Below, in pieces: positions 42,128 to 51,458 of a DNA stretch of 64,000 nt. The notes below the pieces were generated by a model. The model saw only the letters and a list, made by a program, of their open reading frames with translations. It had not been told where the DNA came from and did no database searches. Position 1 is the first letter of the stretch, and each line of letters begins with the position of its first letter. This stretch comes from Chryseobacterium sp. KLBC 52 (GTDB taxonomy: Bacteria > Bacteroidota > Bacteroidia > Flavobacteriales > Weeksellaceae). A program made the position numbers and the translations under genes. The stretch covers positions 62,001-126,000 of the forward strand of contig NZ_QDFZ01000017.1 of assembly GCF_003347605.1 (NCBI RefSeq), written 5' to 3'.

Positions 42128-44923
42128 ATGGTACATCATGACTCCCGCTTTCCTTTGAGGCTTCGATTTTTCAGTTTTCTTATTTTTATCATTACGATGA
42201 CAGCCGTAAAGGCACAAAACTTCCAATTCACCATCACTTTTGAAATAAAGAGTCTTGATTCAAACTTAATCAATGGCTCTGAAATCAGGATCTACAATGA
42301 AGAAAATTCCTATTCAGTTTCTACGAATGAAAAAGGAATAGCAGTAATTCCATTGATTCCCGGAAAATATAAAACAGAAGTCTGGAAAAATGAAATCCTT
42401 GAATATTCCGGTAAAATATCTATATCGAAGACAGAAACATTTATTTTACCCATTCAGGAGAAACTCAACACGATCGAAGAAGTGGTGATTACCGCCAAAG
42501 AAGGAAAAGGCCTTACCTCTTCCTCCATTATTAATCAGCGGGCTATGCAGCATTTGCAGCCGTCAAGTTTTTCCGATCTTCTGGAACTTCTCCCAGGGGG
42601 AAGATCCAATGATCCGGTTCTTAATCAGGCCAACAAAATCAGTCTCCGTGAAACCGGAAGGCCTGGTACTGATTACAATACTTCTTCCATGGGAACTACC
42701 TTTCTGGTGGATGGTGCTCCTTTAAATTCTACTGCTAATCTTCAGTATTCCTATGATTTTTTAGACAAAACCAATAACGGACTGAAGCGAAGGCTTACTG
42801 TAAACAGTGGTGTTGATATGCGAACCATTTCTACAGATCAGATTGAAAGTGTGGAAGTGCTCCGTGGAATTCCTTCCGTAGTCTATGGAAATCTGACTTC
42901 AGGAATTGTAAAAATCACCAACAAATCCGGATATACAAGATGGAAAGCAAGATTCAAAGCAGATGGTTACAGCAAACTCTTTGCAGTGAGCAAAGGTTTT
43001 GAAAATAAAGAAAAAGATCTGAAAATCAATACAGGACTGGATTATCTGAATGCAAAGACCGATCCAAGAGACCGATTGGAAAGCTATAAAAGAATCACCG
43101 CCCATCTTGGTATCATTAAAGAAAAAAAATATGATCATGGAACGGCAAAATGGCAAAGCAATCTCAGCTACACAGGCTCATTGGACGGTTCAAAATCTGA
43201 TCCGGATATCGATTTGTCCGAACTCAATTCTTATGAAGTGAATAACCATTTCCTAAGCCTTTCCAATATATTCAATTATACTAAAAATGAACCGTCATTC
43301 TACCGCTCCACTGAAATTCAGGCAACGATTAACCAAAGATTTGACAAAATAAAACAAACCAAGTTTATCCAGCTTGAAAATGCAACGGCCTTTCCCCTAT
43401 CCACAACTGTAGGAGAATATGATGGTTACTATCCTGAACCACGCTACATTTCAAATTATACAGTAGACGGAAAACCTCTTGATCTGTTTGTTAAAATGAT
43501 TAATAATTTTCAGCTTAATTCCCAATCGATGACGCATGAGTTCAATGCAGGATTCGATTGGCAAATGAGCAAAAACTGGGGGAAAGGACAATTATTTGAT
43601 ATCTACAGACCTATTGATCCTAAAGCTACCTTCAGACCGCGTGCGTATCGTGATATTACTGCTTACATGACTTCTGCATTGTTTCTGGAGTCTATCAACT
43701 CATTGAATGCGGGTAAACACAAGCTTACACTTGCCCTAGGATTAAGAGGAAACACCATGATGAATTTACCTTCTTCTTTCAAGATGAACGGAAAGTGGTA
43801 TGCAGATCCCAGAGCCAATTTTCAATGGGAACTTCCCTCTTTTGAGTTGATGCACAAAAAGACAGCCATAGCTTTAACCTTAGGATATGGTAAGCAAAGT
43901 CTGTTTCCCGACCTCAATCTCTTATATCCGGAGCTTATTTATAAAGATATCCAACAGTTAAATTATTTTCACAACAATCCAAACTACAGAAGAATCAATT
44001 ATAAAACATTGATTTATAATCCGCAAAATCCAAACTTAGAACCGGCTATGAATGAAAAATTTGAAGCAAGAGTAGATTTCAGCCTCGGCGCACATCAGCT
44101 GTCTGTGACGGTTTTCAAAGAAAATATGCGTAATGCATTCCGTTCTATGAATGAATATGCTCTGTATCAGTATAAAAAATATGATACTTCAGGGCTGAAT
44201 CATGATGCCATCACTTCCCCGCCGGACGTGAATACACTTCCCTATCATACAGTGAATGAAAACTTTCTCTATACGACTCAGCGAAATGGCAGCAAAGTAG
44301 ATAAAGAAGGGATTGAATTTCAATATTCTTCCAACAGAATTCCCGTGATCAACACAAGGTTTACATTAAACGGAGCCTGGTTCCGGACAAAATATGGAAA
44401 CAGTCTGCCCGTATACAGAGGACGAGATTTACTGATCAACGGAAGACCTTACCCTTATCTTGGATTATATGAAGGGATGGAACCCAATTCGGTGAATGAA
44501 GTTTTGAATACCAATCTGATGCTGGATACTTATATTCCCCGTCTGGATCTTGTTTTTTCTTCATCATTCCAGTTTTCCTGGTATTCTACGAGACAAATTC
44601 TTCCTATGAGCGGAATTCCAAGTCATTATGTGGATCAGAATGGCACTGTTCTCCCCTATAATCCGGATTCAGTAAAAGGAACTCTTCTGGAAAGCCTGAT
44701 CATTGCTCAGAATGAGGATGTATACAATGCCACCAGAAGACCTATGGAAATGAATCTCAATCTGAAAGTAACCAAAAGCTTCAGAAATAAATCAGTGATC
44801 GTTTCCATGTTTGCCAACCGATTATTCAGTTATTATACGCCTTACAATATCAACGGATTTACCATCAACAGAAAAGGAGCTTATGATTCTTATTTCGGAA
44901 TGGAAATCAATTTCAACTTATAA
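42128..44923 (+). CDS. TonB-dependent receptor
   Basis: 931 residues. The signal segment (FFSFLIFIITMTAVKAQ) is followed by a small beta-sandwich domain of about 85 residues (FEIKSLDSNLINGSEIRIYNE... GKYKTEVWKN), a TonB-box-like TIEEVVITA, the plug (LQPSSFSDLLELLPGG... SVEVLRGIPSVVYGNLTSG) and a 22-strand barrel ending MEINFNL. The ligand cannot be read from sequence. With a peroxidase and a lipoprotein in the same operon, a metal or metal chelate is the leading guess. It is the first of four genes, 21 bases before the next. Confidence 0.88.
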   Translation: MVHHDSRFPLRLRFFSFLIFIITMTAVKAQNFQFTITFEIKSLDSNLINGSEIRIYNEENSYSVSTNEKGIAVIPLIPGKYKTEVWKNEILEYSGKISISKTETFILPIQEKLNTIEEVVITAKEGKGLTSSSIINQRAMQHLQPSSFSDLLELLPGGRSNDPVLNQANKISLRETGRPGTDYNTSSMGTTFLVDGAPLNSTANLQYSYDFLDKTNNGLKRRLTVNSGVDMRTISTDQIESVEVLRGIPSVVYGNLTSGIVKITNKSGYTRWKARFKADGYSKLFAVSKGFENKEKDLKINTGLDYLNAKTDPRDRLESYKRITAHLGIIKEKKYDHGTAKWQSNLSYTGSLDGSKSDPDIDLSELNSYEVNNHFLSLSNIFNYTKNEPSFYRSTEIQATINQRFDKIKQTKFIQLENATAFPLSTTVGEYDGYYPEPRYISNYTVDGKPLDLFVKMINNFQLNSQSMTHEFNAGFDWQMSKNWGKGQLFDIYRPIDPKATFRPRAYRDITAYMTSALFLESINSLNAGKHKLTLALGLRGNTMMNLPSSFKMNGKWYADPRANFQWELPSFELMHKKTAIALTLGYGKQSLFPDLNLLYPELIYKDIQQLNYFHNNPNYRRINYKTLIYNPQNPNLEPAMNEKFEARVDFSLGAHQLSVTVFKENMRNAFRSMNEYALYQYKKYDTSGLNHDAITSPPDVNTLPYHTVNENFLYTTQRNGSKVDKEGIEFQYSSNRIPVINTRFTLNGAWFRTKYGNSLPVYRGRDLLINGRPYPYLGLYEGMEPNSVNEVLNTNLMLDTYIPRLDLVFSSSFQFSWYSTRQILPMSGIPSHYVDQNGTVLPYNPDSVKGTLLESLIIAQNEDVYNATRRPMEMNLNLKVTKSFRNKSVIVSMFANRLFSYYTPYNINGFTINRKGAYDSYFGMEINFNL

Positions 44924-44944
44924 ACAATTTTAATTCAATAAATT

Positions 44945-46165
44945 ATGTTAAAACATGTATTAAGAACACTGTTCGTATTGTGTGCAGCTTTTGCCATTAC
45001 AGCCTGTTCTTCAGATTCCAATGAAGCTTCGGAAGCAAAAACCTCATTAAAGCTGGAACTTAAAGTAGTTCCTGACCATATTCAGGTTAAAGAATATAAA
45101 AATATTACGATCAGCTTCAAAGAGTTAAACTCCGGATTTACGATTACTCAGGAACTTAAAAATAACAATATTTTGCAGGTTGTTCTTCCTTCTGGAACGT
45201 ATAACATTACTGCAGAAGGAAGCATTGTATATGGTGACAACTCCGGATCGGTAGAATCTAAAGTTGCCGGTGTACAAAACGGAATCGTTATCAATGGTAA
45301 TGAAACCAGCAAAACGCTGGATCTCTCTTTGAAATCTGGTAACAGCAGTGATCTAATCTTAGAAGAAGTCTTCTTTACCGGAACAAAAACACCACAGGGA
45401 GCCATGTATTTCGGTGATCAGTATTTTAAAATCACCAATAATACAGATAAGACCTTGTACGCAGACGGTATGCTACTAATCCAATCCAGTTTTATGACCA
45501 ATGAAAAGCAGGATTACAGCCCGAATATCATGGGAACTACTCTATCTGCAGGTGCTATCATCAGAATTCCGGGAGATGGAACCATGTATCCCGTAAAAGC
45601 CGGAGAATCTATTATTATTGCAGAAGATGCTATTAATCATAAAGATTTTAATCCTTCTTCTATTAATCTATCCAATGCCAATTTCCAGATTTTCAAGGAA
45701 GACTCAGATGATATCGATAATCCTTCTGTTCCGAAAATGGTGAATGTTTTTGATAAAATGGTGATTCATACCCAAGGATATTACGCGTATGCATTGGCAC
45801 GTATGCCTCAGGGAATGACTAATGAAGCTTTGATTACTCAAAACTCTTATACTTACACATATAACCTTACGATTGGCGGTGATATATATCCTATGGACGG
45901 AACCGCTGTTAAAATCCCCAATGAATGGATTACAGATGCCATTAATTTAAGTGTACAGGATTCATTCCAATGGCTGGTAACGTCACCTTCTTTGGATATG
46001 GGATGGACTTCCGTGACTACTTTTGACGGAGATAAAAACCGTTTCGGAAAAGCTGTCCGCAGAAAAGTGGCAGGAAAAACAATGGATGGTAAAAATATCC
46101 TTAAAGATACCAACAACTCCACTACAGACTTTGAACATGGTGTAAAGCCATCTTTATTCAATTAA
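44945..46165 (+). CDS. DUF4876-like surface lipoprotein
   Basis: 406 residues. The lipobox AITAC places the acylated cysteine at 21. The first about 115 residues after it form an Ig-like or carboxypeptidase-regulatory-like sandwich (LKLELKVVPDHIQVKEYKNITISFKE). The rest contains a lamin-tail-like region (LILEEVFFTGTKTPQGAMYFGDQYFKITNNTDKTLYADG), the feature I associate with DUF4876 proteins of Bacteroidota. Such proteins usually sit beside a TonB receptor gene, so it may be the receptor's surface partner, as SusD is for SusC. The ligand is unknown. Confidence 0.7.
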   Translation: MLKHVLRTLFVLCAAFAITACSSDSNEASEAKTSLKLELKVVPDHIQVKEYKNITISFKELNSGFTITQELKNNNILQVVLPSGTYNITAEGSIVYGDNSGSVESKVAGVQNGIVINGNETSKTLDLSLKSGNSSDLILEEVFFTGTKTPQGAMYFGDQYFKITNNTDKTLYADGMLLIQSSFMTNEKQDYSPNIMGTTLSAGAIIRIPGDGTMYPVKAGESIIIAEDAINHKDFNPSSINLSNANFQIFKEDSDDIDNPSVPKMVNVFDKMVIHTQGYYAYALARMPQGMTNEALITQNSYTYTYNLTIGGDIYPMDGTAVKIPNEWITDAINLSVQDSFQWLVTSPSLDMGWTSVTTFDGDKNRFGKAVRRKVAGKTMDGKNILKDTNNSTTDFEHGVKPSLFN

Positions 46166-46166
46166 A

Positions 46167-47681
46167 ATGAAATATTTTCTTTCCATATCGATCCTGCTCT
46201 TCTCCTTTTCAGGGATAAAAATGCATGCCCAGATCAATGACACTATCACAGAGAAAGTACGCGAAGAATACAGCTTTCAAAGGCTTATCAAAAGCAGTCT
46301 TACCCTCAATCCAGCCAGTTATGCAGGAGCAAGGAAGCACAGCATCACAACCTTTACTATATTGACAGAAAAAAGCAACACTCCCAATCAGCTGCAGCAA
46401 AAAGGAAAAGGAAAAAACTTATGGGGCGCAGAAGTGTACAGCTTACAGAAGCTTGATGATAAAACATCAGTCTGGGGAAATGCTTCTTACACACAAGGGA
46501 AAAATAAGCAGGTGATATGGAATGAAAATTCAGATTATGACCTGATCTACCCTTATGTAGCTGCAGACAGCGTGGGTGGTGATATGAAATTTGAAAACTA
46601 TAGTTTTTCAGGAGGGTATTCTAAAAAAATCAATACCTATACTTTAGGAATTGAAGGAAGTTACCAGGCAACATTGAGTTACAGAGATGCAGATCCGCGA
46701 CCGAAAAATACTGCCGCTCATTTTTCTCTGGCAATGGGAGCTGATAAGCTTATGTTCCAGAAATTCAGAGTCGGAGCTCATGTACATGCTGAAAAATATA
46801 CTCAAAAACATTATCTGAGCTTTGTCAGCAATCAGGGATATCCTATGATTTATAATATGAGCGGACTGGGAAATTACAACGAGCTGCTTTCCGGAAAACT
46901 TCGTCAGGCCTATTACGAAGGCTGGTCTTACGGAGGAGGTTTACAGATCTTTGAAGCAGACAACAGAAACTGGTATCTGAATATAGGTCTTAAAAAGTTT
47001 AATCTTGATAAATTATTGACAGAATACGCGGACCTCAATGCCTCAAAAATTGATGAACAGCAGCTTACCTTTTCAGCCGCAAAATTCTTTGATTCAGGGA
47101 AAACAGTCTGGGGAATTTCTGCAGAAGGAAACAGTACGGAAAGAAGAGGAACTGAAAATCTCTTTCTGAACGAGAACTCAAGAAATTATATACAGATTGG
47201 AAGTGTGGAAAAATACAACCATAAGATCAATACTATTATTTTCAAAGGACTTATACAGATGGGCAACGAAAAGGCAAAATCGTCTCTGCTTCCCTTCTTT
47301 GGATGGATTCAGGAAAAAGAAAAGTACAGTAGCCCACTATCAAGAATAGAATTAAGTAAGCTTATATACGGAGCAGATTATCAATGGCTGAAAACTTTCG
47401 AAAATTTACAAACACTGTCTGTTATAGCAGGACTTTCAGCAACCAATGTCTATCAAAAAGATGCGCTTTTCAATAATTCCGGAAAACCGTCCATCAATAC
47501 GATGCTTCAGGAAAACTATGCCTTCCAGTCTTCGAATTTCTGGCAGGCAAAACTTGATATTCATTTTCATTTTAACTTCCCTGTCGTGAAAAATGCTTTC
47601 GTAGGAGGCAAGATGATTTACAGTAATTTTAACAATGGCAGCGATACTTTGTTTGCTATCAGTATAGGAAGTATTTTTTAA
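46167..47681 (+). CDS. Outer-membrane beta-barrel protein (DUF6850-like)
   Basis: 504 residues with a signal peptide (MKYFLSISILLFSFSGIKMHAQ). The remaining chain is a series of alternating hydrophobic/polar strands (KTSVWGNASYTQGKNKQV, TLGIEGSYQATLSYRD, WYLNIGLKKFNL) and ends LFAISIGSIF, consistent with a beta-barrel of about 16 strands. I link it by memory to the DUF6850 group that co-occurs with DUF4876 lipoproteins. It starts one base after the preceding stop codon, so coupling is very tight. A specific role, such as export channel or heme delivery, cannot be assigned. Confidence 0.65.
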   Translation: MKYFLSISILLFSFSGIKMHAQINDTITEKVREEYSFQRLIKSSLTLNPASYAGARKHSITTFTILTEKSNTPNQLQQKGKGKNLWGAEVYSLQKLDDKTSVWGNASYTQGKNKQVIWNENSDYDLIYPYVAADSVGGDMKFENYSFSGGYSKKINTYTLGIEGSYQATLSYRDADPRPKNTAAHFSLAMGADKLMFQKFRVGAHVHAEKYTQKHYLSFVSNQGYPMIYNMSGLGNYNELLSGKLRQAYYEGWSYGGGLQIFEADNRNWYLNIGLKKFNLDKLLTEYADLNASKIDEQQLTFSAAKFFDSGKTVWGISAEGNSTERRGTENLFLNENSRNYIQIGSVEKYNHKINTIIFKGLIQMGNEKAKSSLLPFFGWIQEKEKYSSPLSRIELSKLIYGADYQWLKTFENLQTLSVIAGLSATNVYQKDALFNNSGKPSINTMLQENYAFQSSNFWQAKLDIHFHFNFPVVKNAFVGGKMIYSNFNNGSDTLFAISIGSIF

Positions 47682-47685
47682 ACAT

Positions 47686-48837
47686 ATGATGATAAAATTT
47701 TCAGATATTAAATTAGCCGTTGTTCTTGGAGGAATTTCCTTGTTTTTTATGCAACACACCCTCCAAAAGTACAAGGTAGATTATGGAGAGGCTGTAGAAC
47801 AATATAAAAAGTCCATAAAATACTGGCCCAAACCTGCAGTAGATGCAGATGTCAACTGGAAAGAATTTGAAGCCATAGAATGGGATTCCAATTATTATGA
47901 CACACAGGAACTTCCTGAAGTAATGCTTGGGAAAAAACTGTTTTTTGATCCTAAACTGTCACAATCCAGCCAGGTATCCTGCAGCAGCTGTCATAACCCG
48001 GAACTGGGTTGGGCAGACGGTCAGGAAGTGGCGCTGGGAACCGATCATTTGCAGGGAAAAAGGAATACACAGTCGCTTTTCAATATTGCAGACCGCCAGT
48101 CCTATTTCTGGGACGGAAGAGCCAAAACATTGGAAGAACAGCTTGTAGGACCTATTTCTGCTCATAACGAAATGAATATGAAACCGGAAAAGCTGGCCAG
48201 AAAACTTTCAAAATTTAAAGAATATAAAAAGCTTTTCAAAGAAGTCTATCAAACTGATAAGATTACCTTTGATAAAATCGCCAAAGCACTGTCTACTTTT
48301 CAAAGGACCATCAGAAGCCAGCCCAGCAAACTGGATAAGTTCATCAAAGGGGATTATAAAGCAATGAGTGATCAAGAAATCTACGGAATGCATCTGTTCC
48401 GTACCAAGGCAAGGTGCATGAACTGTCACTACGGAAAAAACCTTACAGACGAATCTTTCCACAACATAGGACTCACCTATTACAAACGGGAATATGAAGA
48501 TCTTGGCCTCTATCATTTCACTAAGAATTCTGATGATACAGGTAAATTTAAAACTCCTTCCCTGAGAGATCTTGATTACACTGCCCCATGGATGCATAAC
48601 GGACTGATGGATGATATGCACGGCATTGTCAGTTTATACAACAGCGGCATGCAGATGATTAACCCTACTCCGGAAGAAAAGAAAGCCGATCCTAACTTTC
48701 CGGTTACGGATCATCTGATAAAACCTTTACGTCTGAATGAGCAGGAAATAGATGCTATTGTAGCATTTTTAAAAAGCATGTCAGGAAGCTATTACAAAAT
48801 GCCAAGACCGGAAATCCCAAGAAAACAGATTAAATAA
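47686..48837 (+). CDS. Diheme cytochrome c peroxidase
   Basis: 383 residues. An N-terminal hydrophobic segment (LAVVLGGISLFFM) exports or anchors it. Two c-type heme sites are present: C99-S-S-C102-H103 and C244-M-N-C247-H248. Other CcpA/MauG landmarks are LGKKLFFDPKLS, NTQSLFNIADRQSYFWDGRAKTLEEQ and FKTPSLRDLDYTAPWMHNG. It probably acts in the periplasm, either reducing peroxide or oxidising a substrate imported by the operon's receptor. It is the last gene of the four-gene operon, four bases after the barrel gene. Confidence 0.88.
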   Translation: MMIKFSDIKLAVVLGGISLFFMQHTLQKYKVDYGEAVEQYKKSIKYWPKPAVDADVNWKEFEAIEWDSNYYDTQELPEVMLGKKLFFDPKLSQSSQVSCSSCHNPELGWADGQEVALGTDHLQGKRNTQSLFNIADRQSYFWDGRAKTLEEQLVGPISAHNEMNMKPEKLARKLSKFKEYKKLFKEVYQTDKITFDKIAKALSTFQRTIRSQPSKLDKFIKGDYKAMSDQEIYGMHLFRTKARCMNCHYGKNLTDESFHNIGLTYYKREYEDLGLYHFTKNSDDTGKFKTPSLRDLDYTAPWMHNGLMDDMHGIVSLYNSGMQMINPTPEEKKADPNFPVTDHLIKPLRLNEQEIDAIVAFLKSMSGSYYKMPRPEIPRKQIK

Positions 48838-48854
48838 TTGATTCTATAAACAGT

Positions 48855-48895
48855 AAATCCTTTTATCTGAATAGTACTTTAGATAAAAGGATTTT
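48855..48895. terminator. Bidirectional terminator
   Basis: AAATCCTTTTATCT (48855-48868) pairs perfectly with AGATAAAAGGATTT (48881-48894), followed by T. It separates the convergent peroxidase operon and patatin gene. Confidence 0.85.
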
Positions 48896-48925
48896 TACTA
48901 TCTTCTAAATTGATAAAAGTTTTGT

Positions 48926-51289
48926 TTAAAATTTGAAGCCGATACTGAAATAGATCCTTGAAAAATCAAGTTGGCTGTTTCTGGAAATATTCAGACCAAT
49001 AGGACCAATGAGAGATTCATAGCCAAGGTTTAAACCGTACCCAAACATATCAAAACTGTCATTAAAAGGAGAAAGCTCTTCACTTACCTTTCCATAACTG
49101 AACGAAGGAGTAAGGTATAGTCTTTTCATAATTCTGTACTGAAATGCCACCGAAGCCTTAGCCACCGAAGTCATCGGAAGCTCTTTCTGACGAAGCCCAT
49201 TGAATTCTGGGCTTAGCAGATCATAATTATATTCGCTTCCTCCCAGATTATATTTTTGATTCAAAAACAGATAGGGAACCTGATCTTCTTTCTTTGATCC
49301 AAAGCTTGTCCCCAGAAACACATTAGCTTTTACCGTCAGTCTTCTTGTGATGGGATGGAAAAAGTTCTCATTTAAGGTGAATGAAACAAGGTTTTTAGGT
49401 TCGGAATAGTAAGATTCTTTCGGGTTAAGGATCTGATACAGGAGAGGCTGTACAACGTTCAGATCATAAAGTTCATACTGATCTCCATAATAAAATCTTG
49501 TACTTACCTGCAGATGATTCCCCCTTGTTGTAAAATATCTTTTATTAAGATTGTTCTGCTCAAACTTAAGGAAAGTATTAAAATTACTATGGTTATACAG
49601 CTTTTTACTGTAATTATCTACTTTCGACTGGTCTACTTTATCCAGTAAGCTGTACATTCTTTCCGTACTGAATTCTGTTCCCAATGATATATAAGCGTTG
49701 GGGTTGATATTATAATTCAGCGCAATCTTTCCGGTTATATTACGGTACATATGGTTAGGAAAACGATCACCTCCATCTTCATTTACATCATACAACCTGA
49801 AGTTCAGGTCATTACTTTTAAGATGAACAATCTTAGCCTCCAGATCCAGCCATAGACGCTCTCCGCTATCCAGGAACTGCTGGTAAGCAAGTTTCGCTTT
49901 GAAACGTTCGGAAATATCTACTGTTGCCAGAAATCTTGATCGGTTCAGGAGAATATTTCTGTACGTATAATTGACAATAATTCCTACAGACTGTTCTGTA
50001 TCATAGTGCAACGCAAGTTTAAATGCCCCTTTTTTCGCTCTTTTCACAAATACATTCATCACAAGACCATCGTTTACATTGGTGTAGGTATAATACACTT
50101 TAACGTACTGACGCATTCCAAAAACGCGGTCTATAGCTTCATTAACGGTTTTTGCATCGTAATACTTCCCTTCCGTAAGCCCCATCTGCTTTTTCAATAC
50201 TTCGATTTCAGCCGCATCAGTAATAGGCGTTCCGTCTTCTTCGTTAAAAGTGAATTTTGTGGTAGGCAGTTTTACCTCTTCAATCATCGTATGCTCATAT
50301 GTAATTCCGGCTTTTCGCTGCGCTTCTGCAAGAGCTACAAACTCAGGAAGATGTTTTCTCGCTTCAATCTCTCCTATTTTGATAATCTTTCTGTATCTGG
50401 CAAAATCCTTCGTGGTAATCTCTCCCAAAGGATCTACAAAGTCTACAAGAATATTGGAGAATTCTTTTTGATGCTTAAAGTCTTCCACGGAACGGATGGC
50501 ATGAGTCTGATAAATCATCTTCATCGGGTTTTCAATCTCCTTTTTCGTAAAAAGCCTGAATCCGGTATAGCCTCCAATAACAAAATCAGCACCCATCTCA
50601 CGAACTTCATTAGCTGGATAATTACGGTCCAAACCGCCATCTACCAAAAGCTTTCCATCGATATAAACAGGAGCAAACGCAGCAGGAATGGCCAGTGTAG
50701 AACGAATAGCCAACGGTAATGATCCTTCTTTCTGCATTACCAGACCTCCGTTTTCAATATCGGAAGAAGTAAGCTGCACAGGAATTCTCAGTTTGCTGAA
50801 ATCATTAATATGTTTGGCATTGAAAGTAAGGGTATTAAGAACCTCTCCCATGTACTGACCTTCTATATAAGAACTTGGAAGAGTGGGAAATCCTTTGACA
50901 ACAGGAAACTCAAGGATATACTTGTCGTATTCGTCTTTTTCACTGATATTGACTTTATTATAAGGAATTTTATTACTTAAAATCCTGTTCCAGTCCATTT
51001 TATAGATCGTATGTTTCAACTGGTCAGCATTATAACCCATTGCATATAAGCCTCCCAGAATTCCTCCCATACTGGTTCCAGTGATATAATCTACTTTTAT
51101 TCCCAATGAATCAATCATTTTCAGAATTCCGATATGGGCAAACCCTTTTGCACCGCCACCACTGAGGGCAAGACCAAATTTAGTATCCTTCGTTACATTC
51201 TGAAGGGCCATATTCAGAGAATCATTCTTTTGCTGAGATTTGATAATAAGAGAAAAAGCAATAGCTAAAAATATCAGGATCTTTTTCAT
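48926..51289 (-). CDS. Patatin-like phospholipase fused to POTRA and outer-membrane barrel (type Vd, PlpD-like)
   Basis: 787 residues with a signal peptide (about 1-19). Residues about 38-300 form a patatin domain: oxyanion loop SGGGAKGF, nucleophile S73 in GTSMGG, and D217 in VDGGLDRNYP complete the Ser-Asp dyad. A POTRA-like segment follows (GLTEGKYYDAKTVNEAIDRVFGMRQYVKVYY, about 370-420). A BamA/TpsB-type 16-strand barrel then runs to the C-terminus (ending FSIGFKF). This is the type Vd secretion architecture, in which the lipase domain is displayed or released by its own barrel. It is monocistronic. Lipid specificity is unknown. Confidence 0.87.
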   Translation of the reverse strand: MKKILIFLAIAFSLIIKSQQKNDSLNMALQNVTKDTKFGLALSGGGAKGFAHIGILKMIDSLGIKVDYITGTSMGGILGGLYAMGYNADQLKHTIYKMDWNRILSNKIPYNKVNISEKDEYDKYILEFPVVKGFPTLPSSYIEGQYMGEVLNTLTFNAKHINDFSKLRIPVQLTSSDIENGGLVMQKEGSLPLAIRSTLAIPAAFAPVYIDGKLLVDGGLDRNYPANEVREMGADFVIGGYTGFRLFTKKEIENPMKMIYQTHAIRSVEDFKHQKEFSNILVDFVDPLGEITTKDFARYRKIIKIGEIEARKHLPEFVALAEAQRKAGITYEHTMIEEVKLPTTKFTFNEEDGTPITDAAEIEVLKKQMGLTEGKYYDAKTVNEAIDRVFGMRQYVKVYYTYTNVNDGLVMNVFVKRAKKGAFKLALHYDTEQSVGIIVNYTYRNILLNRSRFLATVDISERFKAKLAYQQFLDSGERLWLDLEAKIVHLKSNDLNFRLYDVNEDGGDRFPNHMYRNITGKIALNYNINPNAYISLGTEFSTERMYSLLDKVDQSKVDNYSKKLYNHSNFNTFLKFEQNNLNKRYFTTRGNHLQVSTRFYYGDQYELYDLNVVQPLLYQILNPKESYYSEPKNLVSFTLNENFFHPITRRLTVKANVFLGTSFGSKKEDQVPYLFLNQKYNLGGSEYNYDLLSPEFNGLRQKELPMTSVAKASVAFQYRIMKRLYLTPSFSYGKVSEELSPFNDSFDMFGYGLNLGYESLIGPIGLNISRNSQLDFSRIYFSIGFKF

Positions 51290-51458
51290 TGGTGCTGCTT
51301 AATGTATCTGATTTAAACTTTAAAAGTTTTTAATAAGTAATAAAGATACACAAAAAGTTACCTGATTTTAACACTGCATGGTATGAAGTAAACAATTCTA
51401 ACCCAGCTTATTTATTAAGAATAAACAGAGAGAAAAAATCTACTAAGACTAAAAATTT

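Noticed and set aside
50006..50719. 237-codon open frame on the plus strand
   Set aside because: It is antisense to the patatin gene, and its composition is typical of reverse-frame translation.
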